Origin: Bacteroidota bacterium
GTDB lineage: Bacteria; Bacteroidota; Bacteroidia; 2-12-FULL-35-15
NCBI GenBank assembly: GCA_025963715.1
Contig: JAOQAG010000024.1
Location: 65,155-129,154, forward strand
Reading direction: 5' to 3'
DNA length: 64,000 nt
Position numbers and translations under genes: made by a program. Below the pieces are notes generated by a model. That model saw only the letters and a list, made by a program, of their open reading frames with translations, had not been told where the DNA came from and searched no databases. Position 1 is the first letter of the stretch. Each line of letters begins with the position of its first letter. Positions 7,539 to 16,907 of the stretch are shown in pieces.

Positions 7539-8501
7539 ATGAAAAAAATACTTTTTGCACTCCTGCTTGTATTGAATTTTTCCGCATTCGCGCAAGCACC
7601 ACAAGCCTTTAAATACCAGGGAATAGCACGCGACAATACCGGCGCTGTATTATCAGGCGCAAGCATCAGCATCCGCCCATCCATCCGCAACGGCTCAGCA
7701 ACGGGATTAATTGTATACCAGGAAACGCATACTGTAACCACCAATGCGCTGGGCTTGTTCAGCATCAGCATTGGAATGGGAACACCAAGCGTAGGAACAT
7801 TTTCCGCGATCAGCTGGGGAACCGGAAGCAAATACATGGAAGTGGAAGTGAATTTCGGCAGCGGTTATGTATCAATGGGAACCTCACAATTATTAAGCGT
7901 ACCGTATGCATTGTATGCGGAAACATCCGGAAGCAGCGGTGTTGCAGGCGCAACAGGAAATACAGGCGCAACCGGAGCTACGGGTGCAACTGGAACCGCA
8001 GGTACAGCAGGTGTTACCGGCGCAACGGGAGTGGCCGGTGCAACGGGCGCTTCGGGAACAACCGGGCAGGATGTATTTGAAGTTTACGGAACCGGACAAC
8101 TGGTAGTAAGCGCTGCAACAACAACCTACACACTAATCCCGGGATTATCGCAAGCGGTAACCATCCCGGCAGGATGCAAAGTAATGGTAAGCACGGATGG
8201 CGGCGTACAGTCTACAGGCGCTACCAGCACTACATATTCCGTACTGGATATTGCTATTTTTGTAGATGGCGTTGCATCCACTTCCGGAGGACAAAGACGG
8301 CTATCGATCCAGAACGGTTCGCTGGCGCAGCTGATCGGGAATTGGTCGATGCACAGAACTTATACCTTAACGGCAGGAAGCCACACATTCCAGGTAAAAG
8401 CCATGGATGGAGGTGCATCAGGATCCTCTAACGCCAATGTGAGCAGCGCATCCGCACCGCAATTGCAGGGCGTGCTTACGGTAACGATCATCAAGCAATA
8501 A
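7539..8501 (+). CDS. Secreted protein with collagen-like Gly-X-Y repeat
   Basis: 320 residues. Signal peptide 1-19. Residues about 22-130 form the N-terminal domain common in Bacteroidota collagen-like or tail-fibre-like proteins (FKYQGIARDNTGAVLSG, YQETHTVTTNALGLFSISIG, GTSQLLSVPYALYAE). Residues 134-176 are a perfect Gly-X-Y run rich in GAT and TGA triplets, predicted to form a collagen-type triple helix. The C-terminal about 140 residues are a beta-rich globular domain resembling trimeric fibre heads. No T9SS sorting domain is seen in it; the preceding gene two bases upstream has one. Probably a trimeric surface or secreted fibre; ligand unknown. Confidence 0.8.
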   Translation: MKKILFALLLVLNFSAFAQAPQAFKYQGIARDNTGAVLSGASISIRPSIRNGSATGLIVYQETHTVTTNALGLFSISIGMGTPSVGTFSAISWGTGSKYMEVEVNFGSGYVSMGTSQLLSVPYALYAETSGSSGVAGATGNTGATGATGATGTAGTAGVTGATGVAGATGASGTTGQDVFEVYGTGQLVVSAATTTYTLIPGLSQAVTIPAGCKVMVSTDGGVQSTGATSTTYSVLDIAIFVDGVASTSGGQRRLSIQNGSLAQLIGNWSMHRTYTLTAGSHTFQVKAMDGGASGSSNANVSSASAPQLQGVLTVTIIKQ

Positions 8502-8634
8502 ATTATTTTAAAATATCAGCCACAGCCCCGATAGCTATCGGGACACAGATTTTTTCTGTACTAAATAAATTATAAAGGATTATACCGCTTGCGCGATTGG
8601 ATGTTGTGTGAGGGAAAATTTTCCAATTTTAAGA

Positions 8635-8674
8635 TCAGCGATCTTTAGTTATTTTTAACTAAAAAGATCGCTGA
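8635..8674. terminator. Long AT-rich hairpin between the collagen-like gene and kmo
   Basis: TCAGCGATCTTTAGTTA (8635-8651) pairs with TAACTAAAAAGATCGCTGA (8656-8674) across a short T loop, with two unpaired bases, and is followed by TTTTCTTTT. It could end transcription of the upstream genes. It lies just before the kmo -7-like TATCTTTG at 8683-8690. A CCGATAGCTATCGG palindrome is also present upstream near 8528. Confidence 0.5.
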
Positions 8675-8682
8675 TTTTCTTT

Positions 8683-8690
8683 TATCTTTG
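8683..8690 (+). promoter_or_regulatory. Candidate -7 element of kmo
   Basis: TATCTTTG, a match to TAnnTTTG, 29 bases before the kmo ATG. The -33 half is not evident. Confidence 0.4.
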
Positions 8691-8718
8691 ATAGAATTTC
8701 AGCACAACGTAATTTCTT

Positions 8719-10086
8719 ATGAATAATAAAAAAGTAACATTGGTGGGAGCCGGTTTGGTTGGCTCATTGCTCTCCATTTATTTTGCAAAACGGGGGTATA
8801 AAATCGACCTTTTTGAACGCCGTCCGGACATGCGCAAAGCAACTGTTTCGGCCGGAAAATCGATCAACCTTGCGCTGAGCGACCGCGGCTGGAAAGGATT
8901 GGAAGGAGTTGGCATTGCAGAAGAGATCAAAAAAATTGCGATCCCGATGTACGGGCGCACCATCCATTTAAAGGACGGAACAAGCGCGTATCAGCCGTAT
9001 GGCAAGGATAACCAGGCGATCTACTCGGTTTCCCGTGCAGAAATAAACATGCGTTTGATGGACCTGGCCGAACAGCAGGAAAATATCAGTATCCATTTTA
9101 ATGAGCGCTGTACTTCCATTGATCGCAAAAATATGGAAACGCATTTTGAGAATTCGGAAACGCATAAAATTACGAATATAAAAAGTGACCTGCTTTTCGG
9201 ATCGGATGGTGCGTTTTCCGCAGCACGTTTAAACATGCAGCTTTCCAGCGATCGTTTTGAATACAACCAGCATTACATTGAATGCGGTTATAAAGAATTA
9301 ATTATTCCTCCGGGGCCAAACGGCGAATTTTTATTAGAAAAAAATTCGTTGCACATCTGGCCGCGCGGTAGTTTTATGATGATCGCGTTACCTAACCTCG
9401 ACGGCGATTTTACCTGTACTTTATTCTTTCCGTTCGAAGGCGAAAAATCATTCGCTGCATTAAAAACAAGAGAGCAGGTAAAAGCATTTTTTGATGCAGA
9501 ATTTCCGGATGCCGCTCCCTTAATGCCGACATTGCTGGACGATTGGATGAACAATCCAACTTCGTCGCTGGTAACGGTAAAATGTTTTCCATGGACATTT
9601 GATCATAAAATTGGTTTGATCGGGGATGCGGCACATGCCATTGTTCCGTTTTACGGACAAGGGATGAACTGTGGTTTTGAAGATTGTGTGGTGCTGAATG
9701 ATCTGATGGAAAAACATTTAGCAAATGAAGATTCGGAAGCAGCCTGGGCGAAGATCATGGATGAATACCAAACGCTGCGCAAGCCTGATGCAGATGCCAT
9801 TGCGGATCTCGCTATAGCGAATTTTATAGAGATGCGCGATAAAACTGCAGATCCGAAATTTTTATTGCAGAAAAAAATCGAAGCGCGTTTCAACAGTAAA
9901 TACCCTGATAAATGGATCCCGCTTTACCCGATGGTAACATTTAGTCCGCAGATCCGTTATTCATACGCTTTGCGCGAAGGGCAAAAACAGGAAGCGATCA
10001 TGCAGCAAATTATGGCGATGCCGGGCATTGCAGATAAATGGGATAGTGAAGAAGTGGAGAAAGCAATTTTAAATAGTATTAAGTAG
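8719..10086 (+). CDS. kmo: Kynurenine 3-monooxygenase
   Basis: FAD- and NADPH-dependent hydroxylase that converts kynurenine to 3-hydroxykynurenine. 455 residues. FAD-binding Rossmann fold at the N-terminus (VTLVGAGLVGSLLSIYFAKR, then DLFERRPDMR), SAGKSINLALSDRGW and the second FAD motif IGDAAHAIVPFYGQGMNCGF, all diagnostic of the family. The C-terminal helix in human KMO is membrane-bound; here the tail is short and polar, so a soluble or peripheral enzyme is likely. Acts between tryptophan dioxygenase/formamidase and kynureninase (kynA and kynU are elsewhere in this window). No formamidase gene was recognised. Confidence 0.96.
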   Translation: MNNKKVTLVGAGLVGSLLSIYFAKRGYKIDLFERRPDMRKATVSAGKSINLALSDRGWKGLEGVGIAEEIKKIAIPMYGRTIHLKDGTSAYQPYGKDNQAIYSVSRAEINMRLMDLAEQQENISIHFNERCTSIDRKNMETHFENSETHKITNIKSDLLFGSDGAFSAARLNMQLSSDRFEYNQHYIECGYKELIIPPGPNGEFLLEKNSLHIWPRGSFMMIALPNLDGDFTCTLFFPFEGEKSFAALKTREQVKAFFDAEFPDAAPLMPTLLDDWMNNPTSSLVTVKCFPWTFDHKIGLIGDAAHAIVPFYGQGMNCGFEDCVVLNDLMEKHLANEDSEAAWAKIMDEYQTLRKPDADAIADLAIANFIEMRDKTADPKFLLQKKIEARFNSKYPDKWIPLYPMVTFSPQIRYSYALREGQKQEAIMQQIMAMPGIADKWDSEEVEKAILNSIK

Positions 10087-10286
10087 TTAGTATCAAGTAT
10101 CAAGACGGGATTGTATTACAAAGAATATTTTTAGTCTTAAATTATAAAATTTAGGATTAAGGATTTTTGAGATTTAAGATTATGCTGTGTGTGAAAAAAG
10201 AAGTTGAAATATAAAAAGTGTGCAGTAACATTATCAAAAGTAGAATCAAGTCTAACTACTTGATACTTTAGACTTGATACTCAAAA
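10084..10286. repeat. Inverted TATCAAG repeats and GGATTAAGGATT-type repeat
   Basis: The left end reads TAGTTAGTATCAAGTATCAA and the right end TCTAACTACTTGATAC, TTGATACTC, giving an inverted arrangement around an AT-rich centre that contains GGATTAAGGATTTTT. TATCAAG units recur at 34183-34206 and the AGGATT units at 31064-31110 and inside tsaB. No coding potential is seen. Confidence 0.55.
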
Positions 10287-10589
10287 ATGATTTATTCAAA
10301 AAAATACCTGGTAGTAAAACTACTCATCGAAAATGTGAGCAAGTATGAGCTGATGGGAATTTATCGCCCGCAGGCATACGTACAGGGAGCAAAAGGATAC
10401 AGTAGTGAATGCCAGGTGGAATTGTATAAAAAGCCAATTGAACCGGGCAAATCGGAAGTATTGAATGCAGTACTGGTGAACCCGCTTGGCTTTGGTGATA
10501 ATTTAAAAGAAGGAAGTTTGATGACACTCAAAAACGGATTGGATACGGAAGCGAAAGCAATGGTGCTGGAGATCATTGGGTATAAATAG
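10287..10589 (+). CDS. Small protein resembling an EF-Tu-type beta barrel
   Basis: 100 residues. The order of motifs (GIYRPQAYV, a central PIEPGKSEVLNAVLVNPLGF, then NLKEGSLMTLKNG and a terminal EIIGY strand) resembles the third beta-barrel domain of translation GTPases such as EF-Tu, where 'GYRPQF', 'PGE' and 'EG..F.LREG' occur in the same order. No GTPase domain is present nearby. The role is unknown; an orphan barrel that binds a partner protein is only a guess. Repeats crowd its 5' side and the gap to the next gene is short. Confidence 0.55.
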   Translation: MIYSKKYLVVKLLIENVSKYELMGIYRPQAYVQGAKGYSSECQVELYKKPIEPGKSEVLNAVLVNPLGFGDNLKEGSLMTLKNGLDTEAKAMVLEIIGYK

Positions 10590-10643
10590 ATCTGAGAATT
10601 GAGATGTGAGAGATCAGATCGGTGTTTGCTAATTAATTGAAAA

Positions 10644-12467
10644 TTGAAAAATTTAAAATACATACTATTCCTTTTTGCGTTTGTGTTGATGCACATGCAC
10701 GCCCTTGCGCAACCAAGTGCGGATGAGCAATTAGCGCAACAGTTTTATCAAAACAAAGAATTTGATAAGGCGCTGGATTATTATGAAAAATTGTATAATA
10801 AAAAATCGCCGGTTACATTTTATACGCCGTACCTCAATTGTTTGATCGAGACAAAAGATTTTAAGAAAGCGGAAAAGATCGCGAAAAAACAAATCAAGAA
10901 TTTTCCGGATGCATTAAATTACAATGTCGATTTGGGTGTGGTGTATCAAAAAGAGGAACAGCCCGATAAAGCAAAAGAGGAATGGGAAAAGGCAATTAAA
11001 CTGATCAAAGCCGACGACCAGGTATTTACACTTGCCAATGCATTTATCGCGATCCACGAATACGATTACGCGATCAATACGTATTTAAAAGGACGAAAAA
11101 TCTCTCAGACAAATTATCCCTTCAATTTTGAACTGGCGGATGTTTATAAAATCAAAGGCGACAAGCTGGCGATGATCAATGAATACCTGGATGCATTGGA
11201 GATCAGCGATTCGTATATTCAAAGCGTGCAGAATGCATTACAAACCAGCTTTGGAAATGATGCAGAAAGCAAACAAAATGAATTATTAAAAACGGAATTA
11301 TTAAGGCGCATTTCACGCAGTCCGGACAAAACCATTTTTTCGGAATTACTCATCTGGATGGAAATTCAGCTGCGCGATTTCGACGGCGCATTTGTGCAGG
11401 CAAAAGCACTCGACAAACGCAAAAAAGAAGAAGGTGTACGTGTAATGGGCCTGGCGCAATTGTTTGCACAGAATGAAAATTACGACCTTGCATCCAAAGC
11501 CTATCAATATGTGATCGCGAAAGGAAGTGATAATTATTATTACACCACCGCGCGGATGGAGTTGCTGAATGTGTCGTTCCTGAAAATTACATCGAAAGGA
11601 AATTACACGGCTGCAGATCTTACGGACCTGGAAAAGAATTTCAACATTACCATTTCAGAATTGGGAAAATCGGCGGGCACTGCACCGCTGTTAAAAAACC
11701 TGGCGCATTTGCAGGCATTTTATCTGAACAAACCAAACGATGCCATTGCCTTGCTGGAGGAAACCATTGCACTACCGCAGCTTCCATCGTTGGCACAGGC
11801 GGAATGCAAACTGGAACTTGCGGATATTTTACTGATGACGGGCGATGTATGGGAAGCATCCCTGCGTTATTCACAGGTAGAAAAATCATTTAAATACGAT
11901 GCGATCGGGCAGGAAGCAAAATTCCGCGTAGCCCGCATTTCGTATTATACCGGCGATTTTAAATGGGCGCTGGCGCAGTTGGATGTATTAAAAGGCGCAA
12001 CATCAAAACTGATCGCGAATGATGCACTGGAATTATCGCTGACCATTACAGATGCATTGGCAACTGATACCAATGAAGCGCCGCTATTAATTTTTGCCCG
12101 TGCGGATCTGCTGACATTTCAAAACAAGGACGACGCGGCAATGCTTACATTGGATTCCATCAATAAATTATATCCGAACCATGCGCTAGCAGATGATATC
12201 CTGTACAAAAAAGCGCAGATCGAATTGAAGCATGGAAAATTTACGGAAGCGGCTGCTTATTATGATACGATCGTGATTAATTACGGAGAAGGGATCTTAG
12301 CGGATGATGCCTTGTTCAAGCTGGCAGATCTGAATGAAAATCAATTTAAAAATATTGACAAAGCAAAAGAACAGTACCAGCAATTGCTTGAAAAATATCC
12401 GGCAAGCTTGTATGTGGTGGAAGCGCGGAAACGCTTCCGCAGATTGCGCGGCGATGTGGTAAACTAA
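10644..12467 (+). CDS. Large tetratricopeptide-repeat protein, exported
   Basis: 607 residues starting at a TTG (10644); no in-frame ATG precedes a complete signal peptide, and residues 1-22 (KNLKYILFLFAFVLMHMHAL) form a good one. The mature part is almost wholly alpha-helical TPR-like repeats: QFYQNKEFDKALDYYEKLYN, a second array at about 80-160, and a C-terminal array (KHGKFTEAAAYYDTIVINYG, NIDKAKEQYQQLLEKYPASL). The C-terminal part resembles YbgF/BamD-like periplasmic repeat proteins. Likely a periplasmic scaffold; the partner is unknown. Confidence 0.8.
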   Translation: MKNLKYILFLFAFVLMHMHALAQPSADEQLAQQFYQNKEFDKALDYYEKLYNKKSPVTFYTPYLNCLIETKDFKKAEKIAKKQIKNFPDALNYNVDLGVVYQKEEQPDKAKEEWEKAIKLIKADDQVFTLANAFIAIHEYDYAINTYLKGRKISQTNYPFNFELADVYKIKGDKLAMINEYLDALEISDSYIQSVQNALQTSFGNDAESKQNELLKTELLRRISRSPDKTIFSELLIWMEIQLRDFDGAFVQAKALDKRKKEEGVRVMGLAQLFAQNENYDLASKAYQYVIAKGSDNYYYTTARMELLNVSFLKITSKGNYTAADLTDLEKNFNITISELGKSAGTAPLLKNLAHLQAFYLNKPNDAIALLEETIALPQLPSLAQAECKLELADILLMTGDVWEASLRYSQVEKSFKYDAIGQEAKFRVARISYYTGDFKWALAQLDVLKGATSKLIANDALELSLTITDALATDTNEAPLLIFARADLLTFQNKDDAAMLTLDSINKLYPNHALADDILYKKAQIELKHGKFTEAAAYYDTIVINYGEGILADDALFKLADLNENQFKNIDKAKEQYQQLLEKYPASLYVVEARKRFRRLRGDVVN

Positions 12468-12552
12468 GTACGGATCACGAATTTGTACCAATTTACGAAT
12501 CTGTTGTGTGCCAGTACCAATCGAATTAATTATAAAAAACGAAATAAAAATT

Positions 12553-12852
12553 ATGATCATATACAACGTAACTATAAACATCGAAAACGATGTGCGTGAA
12601 GAATGGCTGAACTGGATGAAAACCGTACACATTCCGGAAGTAATGGCAACCGGCTATTTTTTAGAATACAAGATCTGCAAAGTGCTGATCGATGAAGAAC
12701 AGGGAACGACCTATTCCATCCAGTATACAGCTGCAAACATGGACGATATGAAAGAATATCAAACCAATCATTCGCCGCGCTTTCAAAAAGAAACAGCAGC
12801 GCGTTATGGCAGCAAAATGGTAGCTTTCCGCACCTTGCTGGAAGTAGTGTAA
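12553..12852 (+). CDS. DUF4286 family protein
   Basis: 99 residues from the ATG at 12553 (MIIYNVTINIENDVREEWL); the longer in-frame ATG at 12508 adds a non-conserved extension. The sequence shows the DUF4286 pattern: an N-terminal strand, EEWLNWMKTVHIPEVMATG, then TTYSIQYTA and a terminal FRTLLEVV, consistent with a ferredoxin-like alpha/beta fold. Function unknown. It lies 40 bases before rsmA; whether they are cotranscribed cannot be told. Confidence 0.8.
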   Translation: MIIYNVTINIENDVREEWLNWMKTVHIPEVMATGYFLEYKICKVLIDEEQGTTYSIQYTAANMDDMKEYQTNHSPRFQKETAARYGSKMVAFRTLLEVV

Positions 12853-12892
12853 TAGTAAATTTTACAAATTAAATTTCATTAAAAAGAGAAAC

Positions 12893-13666
12893 ATGGACGG
12901 ACAGGTAAGGGCAAAAAAGAAATTAGGACAGCATTTTTTAAAGAACGAAGACATTGCTCTGAAGATCGTGGAAAGCCTATCACGCACAACCGAATACAAA
13001 CATGTGCTGGAAGTGGGCCCGGGCATGGGCGTTCTCACAAAGTATTTATTGCAGCATACCGAATATGAAACACATGCGATCGATATTGACAGGGAATCAA
13101 TTGGATATTTGAAAGTGAATTTTCCGTTGTTGGAAAAAAACATCATTGAAGGTGATTTTTTAAAGCTGGACCTTGAAACGCTTTTTAATGGGCAGTTTGC
13201 CGTGATCGGAAATTTTCCTTACAACATTTCTACCGAGATTTTATTTAAAGTGCTGGATCATAAAAACCAGGTTCCGGAAGTAGTTGGCATGTTCCAGAAA
13301 GAAGTAGCAGAACGTATTGCAGCGAAACCGAGAAATAAAACATACGGAATTACCAGCGTGTTATTGCAGGCATTTTACAACATCGAGTATTTATTTACCG
13401 TGGGCGAAAACGAATTTATTCCGCCACCGCGTGTAAAATCAGCAGTGATCCGGTTACACCGCAACGATGTACAGCAGCTGGATTGCGATGAAAAAAAATT
13501 CAAGCAAATTGTAAAAGCAGGCTTCAACCAGCGCCGGAAAACATTACGCAATTCCATCAAAGCATTTCAGCTGAAACCCGGATTTGCAGATCACAAATAT
13601 TTGACGCAACGCGCAGAAGAGTTGTCGGTGGCCGATTTTGTGGCACTGACCAACATGGTAGAATAA
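12893..13666 (+). CDS. rsmA: 16S rRNA (adenine1518/1519-N6) dimethyltransferase
   Basis: Dimethylates two adjacent adenines in the 3'-terminal hairpin of 16S rRNA during 30S assembly, using SAM. 257 residues. Signatures in order: KKKLGQHFLKNEDI at the N-terminus, VLEVGPGMGVLTKYL (SAM loop, residues 38-52), EGDFLKLDL and IGNFPYNIST (catalytic NFPY at 107-110), then the C-terminal helical domain with GFNQRRKTLRNSIK. Full length and intact. Preceded by DUF4286 and followed by mgtE after a promoter-like site. Confidence 0.96.
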   Translation: MDGQVRAKKKLGQHFLKNEDIALKIVESLSRTTEYKHVLEVGPGMGVLTKYLLQHTEYETHAIDIDRESIGYLKVNFPLLEKNIIEGDFLKLDLETLFNGQFAVIGNFPYNISTEILFKVLDHKNQVPEVVGMFQKEVAERIAAKPRNKTYGITSVLLQAFYNIEYLFTVGENEFIPPPRVKSAVIRLHRNDVQQLDCDEKKFKQIVKAGFNQRRKTLRNSIKAFQLKPGFADHKYLTQRAEELSVADFVALTNMVE

Positions 13667-13783
13667 TAACATCGCGAAAGCCACTAAAACTGGCAGTTTA
13701 AACCGCTTTGTATTGTAATTGTTAAAATTCCGTGGAAAGGCATTAAATTTCCCCTGAAAATTCTCCCCGATAATTATAAATCT

Positions 13784-13791
13784 TACCTTTG
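13784..13791 (+). promoter_or_regulatory. Candidate -7 element of mgtE
   Basis: TACCTTTG matches TAnnTTTG and lies 66 bases before the mgtE ATG. No strong -33 partner is visible. Confidence 0.4.
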
Positions 13792-13857
13792 CAGCCGTTA
13801 AATGGCGGCAATATTCCACAATGAATTTGCTGCCCGGTAAAAAAAAGGAACAGGATC

Positions 13858-15252
13858 ATGCAATTCGAACTAACAGACGAATTTTTAACAAGGCTGCAAA
13901 CCGCTATTGATAGCGGCGATAACGCCTTTATTGAAACACAGCTGAAAGAGCTGTACCCGCCTGATATTGCCGAGATCTTTAACAAGCTGGAACTGAAACA
14001 GGTAAAATTTTTATACAATTACCTGGATGAACAGATCGCTGCTGATGTACTGGTAGAGTTGGAAGAAGATGTGCGGGAAGATATTTTGTTATCTCTTACT
14101 TCCAAAGAGATCGCGGAACAGCTGATCGACAACATGGATTCGGATGATGCCGCCGATGTGATCGCGGAATTACCGGACGACGTGCAGGACGAGGTACTCT
14201 CCCACATGGAGGACAGTGAGCAGGCCAGCGACATTGTTGATCTTTTAAATTACGATGAAAATACAGCCGGTGGTTTAATGGCAACCGAGCTGGTGCGTGT
14301 GCATGTAAACAGTAACTCTGTGGAATGTGTCCGCGAGATCCGTACACAAGCCGAAGACATAGATCACATTTACGCTATTTATGTAGTGGATGATGATGAA
14401 AAACTGGTGGGTTTATTATCCCTGAAAAAACTGGTGATCTCCCCTACCCGCTCGCTGGTAGCCGACATTTGCGACCCGAAAGTGATTTCCGTAAAAACAA
14501 ATACCGATGCCGAAGAAGTAGCAAACATCATGGATAAATACAACCTGGTTGTATTGCCGGTGGTCGATGCCTTAGGCCGTTTGGTTGGACGCATTACCGT
14601 GGATGATGTGCTGGATGTAAGAAGGGAAGAGGAAACCGAAGACATGCAAAAGATGGGTGCGATGGAAGCGTTGGAAGAACCATACATGAGTACGCCGTTC
14701 TTACAAATGATCCGCAAACGTGTGGGCTGGCTGGTAATCCTTTTCCTTGGTGAAACGTTAACCGCTACTGCGATGAGCTTTTTTGAAGATCAGATCGCGA
14801 AAGCGGTGATCCTTGCTTTATTTATTCCATTAATTATTTCCAGCGGCGGTAACAGCGGATCACAAGCCTCTACACTGATCATCCGTGCACTCGCATTGGG
14901 AGAGATCACGATCCGTGACTGGTGGAAAATCCTCAAAAAAGAATTCGCCACTGGACTAGTGATCGGTGTAATCCTTGGTATTATTGGTTTTGCGCGGGTT
15001 GGACTCTGGTCGTATTTTATAAGCAGCTACGGCCCGCACTGGCAGCTCATTGCCTGCAGTGTTGGATTTTCATTAGTCGGCGTGGTGATGTGGGGAACCT
15101 TAATGGGATCTTTGCTTCCGCTGATATTGAAACGCTTAGGGCTTGATCCGGCAGTATCTTCCGCTCCGTTTGTAGCCACACTGGTAGATGTTACAGGACT
15201 GGTGATCTATTTCTCTTTTTCCATTATCTTTTTACGGGGTGTATTATTGTAG
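13858..15252 (+). CDS. mgtE: Magnesium transporter MgtE
   Basis: Mg2+ channel of the inner membrane. 464 residues, standard length. The N-terminal acidic helical domain spans about 1-130 (superhelical repeats such as LPDDVQDEVLSHMEDSEQAS). Two CBS domains follow at about 135-260 (DDDEKLVGLLSLKKLV; DALGRLVGRITVDDVLDV), which sense Mg2+. The C-terminal five-helix pore (from about 285) contains the conserved LIISSGGNSGSQASTLIIRA and the terminal VDVTGLVIYFSFS. Gating by Mg2+ in the cytosolic domains is known for the family. The dehydrogenase gene starts 23 bases downstream, so the two may be cotranscribed. Confidence 0.95.
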   Translation: MQFELTDEFLTRLQTAIDSGDNAFIETQLKELYPPDIAEIFNKLELKQVKFLYNYLDEQIAADVLVELEEDVREDILLSLTSKEIAEQLIDNMDSDDAADVIAELPDDVQDEVLSHMEDSEQASDIVDLLNYDENTAGGLMATELVRVHVNSNSVECVREIRTQAEDIDHIYAIYVVDDDEKLVGLLSLKKLVISPTRSLVADICDPKVISVKTNTDAEEVANIMDKYNLVVLPVVDALGRLVGRITVDDVLDVRREEETEDMQKMGAMEALEEPYMSTPFLQMIRKRVGWLVILFLGETLTATAMSFFEDQIAKAVILALFIPLIISSGGNSGSQASTLIIRALALGEITIRDWWKILKKEFATGLVIGVILGIIGFARVGLWSYFISSYGPHWQLIACSVGFSLVGVVMWGTLMGSLLPLILKRLGLDPAVSSAPFVATLVDVTGLVIYFSFSIIFLRGVLL

Positions 15253-15275
15253 TTTCCTGGATTAAAATTAAGTTC

Positions 15276-16208
15276 ATGAAAATTCTTTTTATTGATTCCA
15301 ATCATTCACTGTTGCATGAAATGCTTGAAAAAGCCGGTCACACCTGCGATCTGTATTATCACTGGACAAAAGAAGAGATCATTGCTAACATTCATTTGTA
15401 CGATGGCATTGTGATCCGCAGCAAAATAAAAATCACCAAAGACATACTTGATAAAGCCACACGCTTAAAATTTATTGCGCGTGCCGGTGCCGGAATGGAA
15501 AATATTGATGTGGAACATGCCGAAAGCAAAGGCATAAAATGTTTGCATGCACCCGAAGGAAACCGTGATGCGGTGGGTGAACACGCAATTGGAATGTTAC
15601 TTTCTCTATTCAATAATTTATGCCGCTCCAACAAACAGGTGCGTGAAGGCAAATGGATCCGCGAAGGTAATCGCGGCATCGAGCTGATGGGAAAAACAGT
15701 AGGCATTATCGGCTATGGCAACATGGGCAGCGCTTTCGCAGAACGGTTGAAAGGTTTCGGCGTTACCATTTTGGTATATGATAAATACAAGAAAAATTTT
15801 GGAAACGATACCATTATTGAAAGTGCGCTGGAACAACTTTTTGCGGAAGCAGATGTGATCAGCTTACACACTCCTCTAACGGATGAAACGCATTACATGA
15901 TCAATAATGCATTTATTAATTCATTCAAAAAAAATATTTACATCATCAATACGGCGCGTGGTAAATGTTTAAATACCGCCGATCTTGTAACCAATTTAAA
16001 ATCCGGGAAAGTTGCAGGCGCCTGCCTGGATGTTTCGGAATACGAAATGGTTTCGTTTGAAAACATTGACACGACTGCATTACCCGAAGCATTCCAATAT
16101 CTGATCCAATCCGATCAGGTACTATTATCTTCTCACATTGCAGGCTGGACACACGAAAGCAATGAAAAAATTGCAAAAGTGCTGGCGGAAAAAATTATGA
16201 GCTTGTAG
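15276..16208 (+). CDS. D-2-hydroxyacid dehydrogenase (phosphoglycerate dehydrogenase-like)
   Basis: 310 residues. NAD-dependent oxidoreductase of the D-isomer-specific 2-hydroxyacid dehydrogenase family. The NAD loop is GKTVGIIGYGNMGSAFAERL (about 142-160). The catalytic set is visible: Arg in INTARGK, the acidic residue in CLDVSEYE and His in LLSSHIAGWTHES. Length fits a single-domain SerA-like enzyme without the C-terminal ACT domain. Could act in serine synthesis (SerA) or on another hydroxyacid; there is no serC or serB next door, so the substrate is left open. Convergent with the HAD gene across a strong terminator. Confidence 0.85.
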   Translation: MKILFIDSNHSLLHEMLEKAGHTCDLYYHWTKEEIIANIHLYDGIVIRSKIKITKDILDKATRLKFIARAGAGMENIDVEHAESKGIKCLHAPEGNRDAVGEHAIGMLLSLFNNLCRSNKQVREGKWIREGNRGIELMGKTVGIIGYGNMGSAFAERLKGFGVTILVYDKYKKNFGNDTIIESALEQLFAEADVISLHTPLTDETHYMINNAFINSFKKNIYIINTARGKCLNTADLVTNLKSGKVAGACLDVSEYEMVSFENIDTTALPEAFQYLIQSDQVLLSSHIAGWTHESNEKIAKVLAEKIMSL

Positions 16209-16317
16209 TTTTCTATTACAATATAAACGCTTATATTTTGTAATAATGGATAGAGCTACAACAGATGTTTATCCTTTATTATCTTTTACTTTAATTACGC
16301 AAGTCTAAAATTAATAA

Positions 16318-16353
16318 AAAAGGAAAGCACCCCAATTGGGTGCTTTCCTTTTT
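16318..16353. terminator. Bidirectional intrinsic terminator
   Basis: AAAGGAAAGCACCC and GGGTGCTTTCCTTT form a 16-bp stem with the loop AATT, flanked by A-rich and T-rich tracts, between convergent genes. It can stop transcription from both sides. Confidence 0.85.
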
Positions 16354-16394
16354 ATGCAGTTAGTTTAAAAAAATTATATGGATTGGATAACTAT

Positions 16395-16862
16395 TTATGC
16401 AGCAACCAATGAACGTTTTTTTAGCATATCAATAGCAGAACTCGCATCTTCTTCATTAATACCTACTAAAGATTTTGTCAGAACAAGCTTCTCTTTAATT
16501 TCCGTTGGTAAACCATTCAAATTTTTATCATCGTCAATAATGACAAATTTTTCATAATTCCAATTTTTATCGATCCAATTTAAGATTTCGCCTTTACGGT
16601 CTAAATTATTTAAATTGTCATCAAGTTTCTGAATCTTAACATCAATCCCTCTTGCTTTAAAAATACTTTCCCATTCACTTGTTGAAAATCTTGATTTATG
16701 AGAAGTAGTTAAAACAATAGATGCATTGGTCTCAATCAATATTTGATTGAGATTAGATACTGCTTTCATGCTAAATTGCGGAAAGTCATCATCCAGATTA
16801 GGAGTGGGTTTCCAGCTAGCAGCAGGAATCATTACGCCATCTATGTCTAAGAAAATTAACAT
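16395..16862 (-). CDS. HAD-family phosphatase-like protein (Swiss Army Knife RNA-repair type)
   Basis: 155 residues from the ATG at 16862 (MLIFLDIDGV); an in-frame ATG five codons upstream exists. Motif I DIDGV near the N-terminus, ASIVLTTSHKSR (motif II), and the late acidic motif FVIIDDDKNL place it in the HAD superfamily. The DxDGVxxPA start and TSHK motif resemble the HAD domain described in Swiss Army Knife RNA-repair proteins, but only this single domain is present. A phosphatase on a nucleic-acid end or small molecule is inferred. It follows the ParB-like gene on the same strand after about 45 bases. Confidence 0.7.
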   Translation of the reverse strand: MLIFLDIDGVMIPAASWKPTPNLDDDFPQFSMKAVSNLNQILIETNASIVLTTSHKSRFSTSEWESIFKARGIDVKIQKLDDNLNNLDRKGEILNWIDKNWNYEKFVIIDDDKNLNGLPTEIKEKLVLTKSLVGINEEDASSAIDMLKKRSLVAA

Positions 16863-16907
16863 TCCACAAATGTACAACTAATTATCTGATAAAAAACAAT
16901 ACTAAAA

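Noticed and set aside
7893-8106. Short ORFs across the Gly-X-Y region
   Set aside because: They are alternate frames of the repetitive collagen-like coding sequence.
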